Positions 13,101 to 22,100 of a stretch of 64,000 nucleotides of DNA are shown one piece after another. The notes beneath the pieces were generated by a model. That model saw only the letters and a program-made list of their open reading frames with translations. It was not told the DNA's origin and made no database searches. How positions within the stretch are numbered: position 1 is the first letter of the stretch; every line of letters starts with the position of its first letter. The position numbers and the translations under genes were made by a program. This DNA comes from Diadema setosum (taxonomy: Eukaryota; Echinodermata; Echinoidea; Diadematoida; Diadematidae), in assembly GCA_033980235.1 (NCBI GenBank), contig CM067072.1, positions 30,286,759 to 30,350,758 on the forward strand, given 5' to 3'.

Positions 13101-16100
13101 TAACAGCCTCACCAGATGGGTAAGACGGGATCTAATCTTCTGTCTTCAGATCATCTCACAATGATTGGTCTTTATTGCTATAAAAAACTTCTTCCAGGTT
13201 CTAAAAATTCTGAAGAGTCCTTTCCTTGTGAAGCAAATGCATGCTGTAAAATGAGAAATATTCGTGTGCATTTCGATTTCACAAATTTCGTGAGAGCCAA
13301 GATTTGTGAAATTTAACTGCACATGAAAGTTCTTGTCAACACCATATGCATTAAATGTTAAAGGCAACTTGTGAAAATTTCATGCCGCTGAAAAGTCTGT
13401 CGACTCCAATTTGCAAAAATTTCATGCCGCAGAAACATTGCGTTTTACAGTATATGTCACACTCTACCTGGCGTGGGAGTTACAAGCGTAAAACTTAAAT
13501 TCATCAAATAACATCCACTTGCCAGTTAGCAATATTTCACTTTCATGGGGATAAAATGTAGAAATCATAATAAACTTCTGATGCAAAATATTTGGCATAG
13601 TATTGGAATCACACTGATCAAGTATCCCTGTAAAGTGTGTTTATGTATGCATTTCTTTGTTTTTTCAGATAGAGAGAGAAATGTTATCAATTAATACATA
13701 TTTCATTTCATGTTTGGAATGCTCACACAGTCACACACACACAGACATGACATACTTAATTGTAAACTTTGCTATGCTCCTGTAGCACTTTATTTCACAT
13801 GTTGTTGTTTTGGTATGTTTCCCTGTTCCCGCAGGTATGTAGCCATATGGGACACACGTCCTCCCAAGGGCCAGACACCAACTGTTGACAACAATAAACA
13901 GGACAACCCACTAGGTGTGGCAACAACCTTCAAGCACCTTGATCTCACATGGAAGCCGGTAATCAAGGTGAGGGGGGTGGTCAAAGGATAGATTGGCACC
14001 TTTGGCGCCGGCTGACCCAAGACAAAGTACTGTCCAGTTTACAGGTCAAGGAACTAAGTGTTTTGTATGTCGGTATGGCACTTTCATTGCCTGTGAAGGC
14101 TTAAATGCAGGACATTTGAAGTTTACTTTTCAATCTAGTACTGTAAAAGTGGATATTTTTGCGCGACTAATTTTTCGCGCTTGGCCGGGTCAGAACAGTT
14201 TCGCGTGTTTTTAATTCCGCGGAATCAAGACATCACGCACAGGAACGTATGGCGAGCAAAAATATTCGCGTGCTTTTATTTTCGCGCTAAGTTCTGGTTG
14301 CACGAAATGCGCGAAAATTTCAACACCGCGAAAATTTCCACTTTTACAGTATCTGAAAGTGGTGGTCCTGAGAGTGACTTGTAGAGCTTGTGTTGACCAT
14401 GGAGAGCAGGAATATTACAAATTATACAACACCTATTTAGAATGTAGCTATCCGATTGGTCGATTGCCCATCACGTGACATTTAGTGAAAAGTTCCATTG
14501 CACGCTCTGGCTGTCTCAGCAGTGCAATTTTGTTTGACCAAAATGTTCCATTGCATTCTGATGTCACAATAAACAAACATGTGCCGCGCGCAATCAACAA
14601 TTACAAGCGCGCTTACAAGGTGTACTTTTGTCACTCATTTTTGTAATCAACTTCGTTTCGCATACGTACGTACACATGTACATACACGGTGACTGCGACT
14701 GTGAGGCTACTCGTTCGTCTTTCACGGAAAATGGTTGCCATTTCTTTGCTAAATTCAAGAATCTGTGAATACCAAATCTGTTGATGTTCGAGGTGTTGTA
14801 TAAAACAAATAGTGTATGGTCTTTACTCGTGCAATGGAACCAGATTTCGCACTCGGTGAAAGATAAGTCGCACTATTCAACTCGGCTTGGCCTCTTTGAA
14901 TAGAGCGCCTCCATCTTTCACCTCGTGCAAAATCTTGTACCATTGCACTCGTGACCATTCACTATTTGTATACTATTCATTGTCAATTTTCCATACCAGC
15001 AGACTATCATGAACATTGAAAGGCAAGTTTGAGGGATTTCTTGTGTATCTGTATTCTCTAAGTGAACACAAATACAGGGTCAGGACCTTAGGAGTTCAGT
15101 GAAAGTATGTAGAGGTAGGGAAATAAGAACTGGCGATTTCAGTCCATCACAGTCATGGAATGTTTGGGATATTGTCCAATTAATGTAAGAGTGCAAATGT
15201 TCATTCCAGCCTCCAAAAGTCATGGGGGAATGGCAAATCCCTATGTCAATATCATTGTCCAATGCAAAAATTAACATGTTTGAATTAATATTTTCTTTGA
15301 TGATAACTAACTGTCATTATGAGCTTTACTCCCTTTCTGAACATGTTCTAGATTTCTCTTTCGAATTGACTTGCTTTGTAATCTTCAGACATCGTTCGTC
15401 CACTTGACATACAACACTTTTTGTCCATTAGTGCAACAATTTTTGTGTTACTGTAACAAGGAATACTCAGTGGATGTGATGGTCAAACACATTGCTGAAG
15501 AAAATCTGCAATTCGCTGATATCAAATACTGTCTTGTCTTCCATTCTAGATTCCCATCAATCGAATGGAGGGGAGCGGCGACTATTGTCCGACACGGGTC
15601 AGTCTACAGGAGAGACAAGGGGACAGAAGTGTCTGTAAGTGATGCAGTCAGGTTTCCACTCCATTTACTTTGGCCTTGGTTCTGGAAATTTTCTCCTGAT
15701 CAGTTTGCATCTCTCTGTAAATTCTGTAAGTGAGCCTTATCATCTATAGACCGTTGGAATGCCATGTCTCTGTCAGGTCAATCAGGGCAATCTTTATGGT
15801 GATGGGTGAATTCTCATAATCAAATTCCTGTGTGCACAAACAATTTTCTGTTGGTGCTTTTCAAGAGGCCATGTAACATTACAAAGTGATTTGAACCACA
15901 TGCTTCCAGAAGAGGTACCTGGTACTGTAAAACACGATATTTTCACGGCATGAAATTTTCCCGAATTTGAGCCGACGGCCTCCTTCGCGGCATGAAATTT
16001 TTGCGAGTGCCTCTAACCTTCAATGCATAAAGTGTAGACAAGAACTTTCAAGTGCATTTTAATTTCGCGAATCTTGGCTCTCGCGAAATTCACGAGATTA

Positions 16101-19100
16101 AAATGCCTGCAAGCATTCCTTGTTTTACAGTATGCAATCTTAGTTTGGTCTTTTTCTATTCTTACAGCCTAATGATATTAATCTTGCACAGAATGCTAGT
16201 TAGAATTCCAAATGCTTTGTCAATCATTTGCCCCGAAGTGACGATGGCACTTTTCTGTGTTCCTTGCCCTGCAGTGGAGAAGCAGCCAAAGAGTGAGATG
16301 GACAGGAAAGACAGCAGCATGTCTGGAGGTCTGGGCATGTCACTCAGGGGCGGCTCGGCCAAGGAGAAGAAACCACTGGAGGCGGCCACCACCAAGTTCT
16401 TTGTTGGGACACAGGTGGGCGTGATCTTCCTTGGTCTTTGCTGTATGAGTGGTTCTTCTTCCTGTTTATTTGTTGTTGTTGTTCTTCCTTTTCCTTCTTC
16501 AAAAGAAGGATATTCTCATCTTCTTGCAAACACAAAGCAACCAGATGGGTTCATGAATAGATGAAAAATAGAGTAAAATGACAAAGTGGTTTGCTACATT
16601 GACTGGGTAAGTGATTATGTGATGGTGAAAAATGGATGGAAAAAAAAAAAAGATGTCCGAAATGTGAATCTACAGCCAAGCAACTAAGAGACAGAGACAT
16701 ATGGAAACTAACTTCGGAAATGGAAGAACTTTTAGTGTGTGATGTGGATCATACTAACTATATCATCCTGAATAAGCTGGAGCACCGGTATTAGTGTGTA
16801 CAAGGAATCCCAATTTAACTCATAACTAGTAATAATTATGTATATGTGTGTGAGAGAGACAGAGAGAAGAAGAAGAGAAAGCAAAAATATAATGGATCTC
16901 TTCTACCTGTGGTGATCCTTTCCCTTGGTAGGAAGGAGAGCTGGTGTATGCCGACTGGAAGCTGGAGAAAGATACAGACTCGGGCCGCCTGCAAGCCCCC
17001 AAGCCTCAGTTTGCCAGCCAGATCCACGACAAGGGCATCGAGGGCCTACAGAGGTCCCCCTTCTTCAAGGACCTCCTCCTGGTCGTCGGGGGATGGACCT
17101 TCTCCCTCTGGAAGGAGGGCAAAGAGGTGGGTTGGTAGGTGGTTGGGGACTGTCATGATGCCAGTTTAGTAGGTGTGGCCAGGTCCGTTCTCCCTCTGGA
17201 AGGAGGGCAAGGAGGTCACAGGTGGGTTAGTAGGTGGGGGTCAACATGATGTCAATTTCATGGGTGTGGCTAGGGACCTTCTCCCTCTGGAAGGAGTGCA
17301 AGGAGGTGGGTTGGTGGATGATGGGTGGGGACTGTCATGATGTCAGTGAGTGGGTGTGGCCAGGGGCCTTCTCCCTCTCAAAGGAGGGCAAGGAGATGGT
17401 TTGATGAATGGCGGGGGGATGTCGGTGTGTGGGTGTTACCGGGGACTTTTTCCCTTTGGAAGGAAGGCAAGGACATGGTTTTGTGAATGGATGGGGGGCA
17501 TCAGTGGGTGTGGCCAGGGTCCTTCTACTTCTGGAAGGAGGGTGAGGAGGTGATGTGGTGAATGGTTGGGGGATGTCAGTGAGTGGGTGTGGCCAGGGAC
17601 CTTCTCCCCTCTGGAAGGAGTGCAAGGAGGTGGGTTGGTGGATGGGTGGGGACTGTCATGATGTCAGTGAGTGGGTGTGGCAATGGACCTTCTCCTTCTG
17701 GAAGGAGGGTAAGGAGATGGTTTGATGGATGGATGGGTGATGTCAGTGAGTGGATGTGGCCAGGAACTTTCTCCCCATGAAGGATGGGCAAGGAGGTGTG
17801 TTGATGGGTGGATGGAAGCTGTTATGAGGTCAGTAAGTTTGCATGGCCAGTGTGGAGAGTAATGGGCTTTATTCAGGGAATGATCTTAATGTGGGTTGAG
17901 GGTCAAAGGTTTATGAATTGAGTTCTTATGCCAGCTGTTTTGGGGGTTGTTTTATGTTTTATACATACAGTAGCTTGGAATATTTGTACTTTTTTGAAGA
18001 TTTTGATTAAAAACCTCATCTGTAAAGTGTTCGAGACATGCTCATCAACTTTTTTCTTCTTTTTTGTTTCTCTTTGTCTTGATATACACCAGTGCTCACA
18101 TCCCAAACAGCATTACTTATCTTAACCCTTCGGCTCTTATGGAACCTGACTTATGTGTTTGTGATCGGCTAATTCATGCTATATATATTGCAGTTAATTG
18201 TGACTAAGCAAATAGAAAAAGGATATTGGAAATTGTATTGTGATTGCATGTGTCTGGATATAATTTTGCTATGAAAGTTGTTGATATAGACAATGGACCT
18301 GGGTTGGAATTAGAATAGTATGGGCTGTTTGCTCTTTGTCATATAATTGGGTTTAGTAGTACAGTGGTGGTCAACTTCTTATAGTGTTGTCCAGCAGACT
18401 TTATATCTAACTGATTCCCTTTTACCACATCAGTAAAGAAAAGTGTCATAAAAAAGGACAAGAATTCATTGTTTTATTTTTTTTTGAATGTTTCAATACT
18501 CCATCCCGTAGTTTGGACCTCTCTTGGTATCGGCGGGTGCTGCCAAGCCCCTGACGGCAGCGTACTGGTCCCCCACCCGTCCGGCTGTCTTCTATCTCGG
18601 CACAGCAGAGGGCAACGTGGACGTCTGGGACCTGCTGGACAAGACCCACGAGCCGTCCCTCTCCCAGAACATCTCGGCCGCTGGCATCACCAAGATCTAC
18701 CCCTGGGTGCTCAGCAGTAAGTTATCGGACAAACTGCCCGCAAACATATAAAAGAATACATGGGTTGGACTTGAACCAACAATCTCCTCATTACTAGATA
18801 GGTGTTGTGTCCACATTACCTCTGAGCGTACCCCCAACATCCAGGGGATTCTGCCAGTTTATTCAAATTAATGAATTCTGGCGTTGAGTAGGCCCTAGTT
18901 TTAATTGCAACTGCATGATGAATTACCCGTCATTGCCGATGCTAAGCACCAATTATTCAGTCAGTCATCCAGTGCTGCTGGTATGCATTAATTTAAATGA
19001 ATACACAGTACCTGTTGCTATAAGGATTAGAACAAAGACCTGGCTGTCGGGCCCAAGCTCAGTGATCCAATTGATATGAACCCCGTCTAGTTACCTGGAG

Positions 19101-22100
19101 ATCGTTGAGTGGAACCTGAGTACATGTATCCATGTTTTTTATCATGGCTACTGCTAAAACACTCTATATTCGGTGCTTACTTATGTCAAAGAAAGGCAAC
19201 TTGTCAATCAGTTGCAATAAAAACAGCTTGTTGCAAGAATTCATTCATTTGAATACAAAATACAATTGTCTCTTAGATATAATTATAATATAATTATATT
19301 TAATCGGTAGATATAATTCTTCGCCGAAAAATTACCATGGATTTGACAAGTTGATACAATAAAGAGCATGTGGAGAGGCATGTTCTATGTATTGAATACA
19401 CTTAACCCATTGAAGACGAATCCCGGTATACTCGGGCAGGTGTCTATGGAAAATGCGTTTTGTAGCAAAATCAGCCCTCCTCAACAGATTAACAGACACT
19501 TACCCTTTCTCACCTCTGTCCATGTGTGCAGACAAGCAGCAGCTCTTGGCAGTGACTGATAAGATTGGTACCCTACACATCCTGGAAGTTCCCTGGACCC
19601 TGAGGAATCCGACACCGAATGAGGTCAGTCTCTATGGGGGTCACCCTACTATTCCACTACCGGCTTGTGCCTACAAGAACATTACCATAGACTACCAAAG
19701 TGTGATGTCATAGCCATTCATTGCCATGGAAACTGGTTCTAAACAACCTCACCTGGCCCAAGCGTTTATGCTCACACCTGGTTCCAACCCAAGCCATAAC
19801 AAAACACTGTGACATCATCACTTTGATACTCTATTATAAAGAGCATTCCAATCACAGCATATCGTTGCTTGAGGGCTAGTAAAAGGCAGATTGGCTACAT
19901 TCTGGGTCAGATGTTCTTCTTTTTTTTCTCTCTCTCTCACTCTCTACTCCAATGCCACACCCTGCACCAAAATATCAGAGTTATCTAACACCTGTAGTGT
20001 GGCCTGACGCATATTGGTCAATGTCTTCTCATACAAACCCTTCTGGTTCATACGCCATGAAGTATTGCCCTACCATGTTTTCACTCTTCCAGTCTGGAAC
20101 TCCTACATTATCTTCTCTTCTTTTTTTTTCGTATCATAAGGATGCCTATTCATTCCTTCTTCAAAGGAGACGCAGTGTAATTTACCGCGCAATCCTGTGA
20201 TGTATCACTTTTGTATCAAATCCATCACCATGAGTACAGCCAGAAAATGACAGTGTCTTTAATAACCTCTCTTTCTGGTTAACAGATCTACATACGGGAA
20301 AGTAAGCCTTCAATGTAAACTCAAGTAGAAAATTTCGTAGGGATTGCTAAGGGATTTTCCCTCGTGCAGAAAATATATAATGTTACATATATCATATGTT
20401 TAATGCAATTACATATCACAGCCTCACCCTTGAGTAGTGAAGGTATGACTCTGTAGTACAGAGTTTCACTTTGATTAAAAAGATTAAACTTACTGCACCG
20501 AGAAATGTGCAGTGCTGTGGCCAGGTATCAATCATGCATTCCAGCATGGAGCAAGGTGTCCCACAAACATCAATCTATCTTATCATACTTGAATATCATA
20601 GACTTCTTGTCACAGACACAGCCTGCTTGTGCCATCTCTCTCTATATATACATGAAATAATTTGATTATGCGGTGAGAACTGATAATCATGTCGGTCTTT
20701 CAAATGAATGTTCATGCAGTCACTTTCTTCGTTTTTCATAATTCATGTATCTGTTTGATTTGTAATAGTAACCTCTATATGAATAAAAGAGACATATTTA
20801 ATGAATGATACATCCCCTGTAGATATGTTGCATTATCTACTTTTTTTCATCTTTTTTATTTGACAAATACTTGAGAGACTGTACTTTTATTGTGCACATA
20901 TCAAATCATTTTTCAGTGCAAATAGATGTGCATACATTTTAGTGTTTCTAACAGAGCCCCCCTGGAAGGACTCTTTTAATCCAGTTAATGCATTACCCTG
21001 TATGTCAAACAAATAATTATTCATGAATACATATATGAAGCAGGCATGATACATGCTTTGTACATATGGATATATCTGGTATGTATACATACATGTTACA
21101 TTTGTCTCACTTGTCAATGACCAGCTATTGGCTAAATCATCCACTTGTGACAATTTCAGGCATTATTTGTCCAGCAATAAAGATAAGGAGATTCGCGCTT
21201 CAATCAAAACCGCTAAACCAACACCACTCACTGCTCTAAAGTCACCACTGCATTTCCCTACACTTCCAAATGGTGATCACTGATATTAGACTTCAATTTT
21301 TACCACTAAAATGTGATTACGTTTACTTTCTCCCCTTGCCAATCCTCCAGCTCTCAAGCTTTACCTACTACATCGACCGAGAGGTGAGAAGACTGGACTA
21401 CCAGCAAGAGAGAGCCAACTTCCACGTGGATAACAAGCGCCGCCTGGATCAAGAGGAGGCCCAGAAAAAGGTGAGCTGCTCCAAAATTTCTTCTCTCTGA
21501 CCACTGCCCTCATTTATCCCGTCTTTAAAGGGGAAGGCTAGTAACTGATCAGTGGGAATCAGTGGAAATGCTGGGAGATGATTGTTCCAATCCTTATTGG
21601 ATTCATTCAAGAGTTCATTGTATATCTATTGTTGTGTGAAAATGATTTGCTTCAGAATGGTCTCATATTCAAGTAATGTGCAGTTTAATGCTTCCAGGTT
21701 ACCGTCCCTGGTCAGTGACGGAGCATTAATCTGCACATTTCTTGAATATGAGACCGTTCTGAAGCAAATTATTTTCACACAACAATAGATATACAATGAA
21801 CTCTTGAATGAATCCCATAAGGATTGGAACAGTCATCTCCCAGCATTTCCACTGATTCCCACTGATCAGTTACTAGCCTTCCCCTTTAATGTCAAGGTTT
21901 GTTGAACCACTGAAGTGGACTTACTATGAAAAAGAATTATGTATGCGCGGTACATTCTGCATTCTCATAGTTTTCACAAATTTTGCAAGTCCGCTATTAA
22001 ATATTCCTGTAATTAACAACTTGCAAAAATATTGATTTGTAAAGCAAAAGTGCTCTGTGTATTGTCTCCTAGGTTAGAAAGTGCTCATCTGAAAAGGTAC

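Noticed and set aside
14139..14351. CpG-rich TTTTCGCG stretch as a promoter
   Set aside because: It is the interior of a CTGTAAAA MITE with TA-flanked inverted ends.
17335..17791. Several Pro/His-rich antisense ORFs
   Set aside because: By-products of the GGTGGG-rich minisatellite in the DNAI3 intron.
17097..17850. Candidate CRISPR-like regularly spaced repeat
   Set aside because: The context is a eukaryotic intron, spacers are themselves repeated, and units derive from a coding exon.
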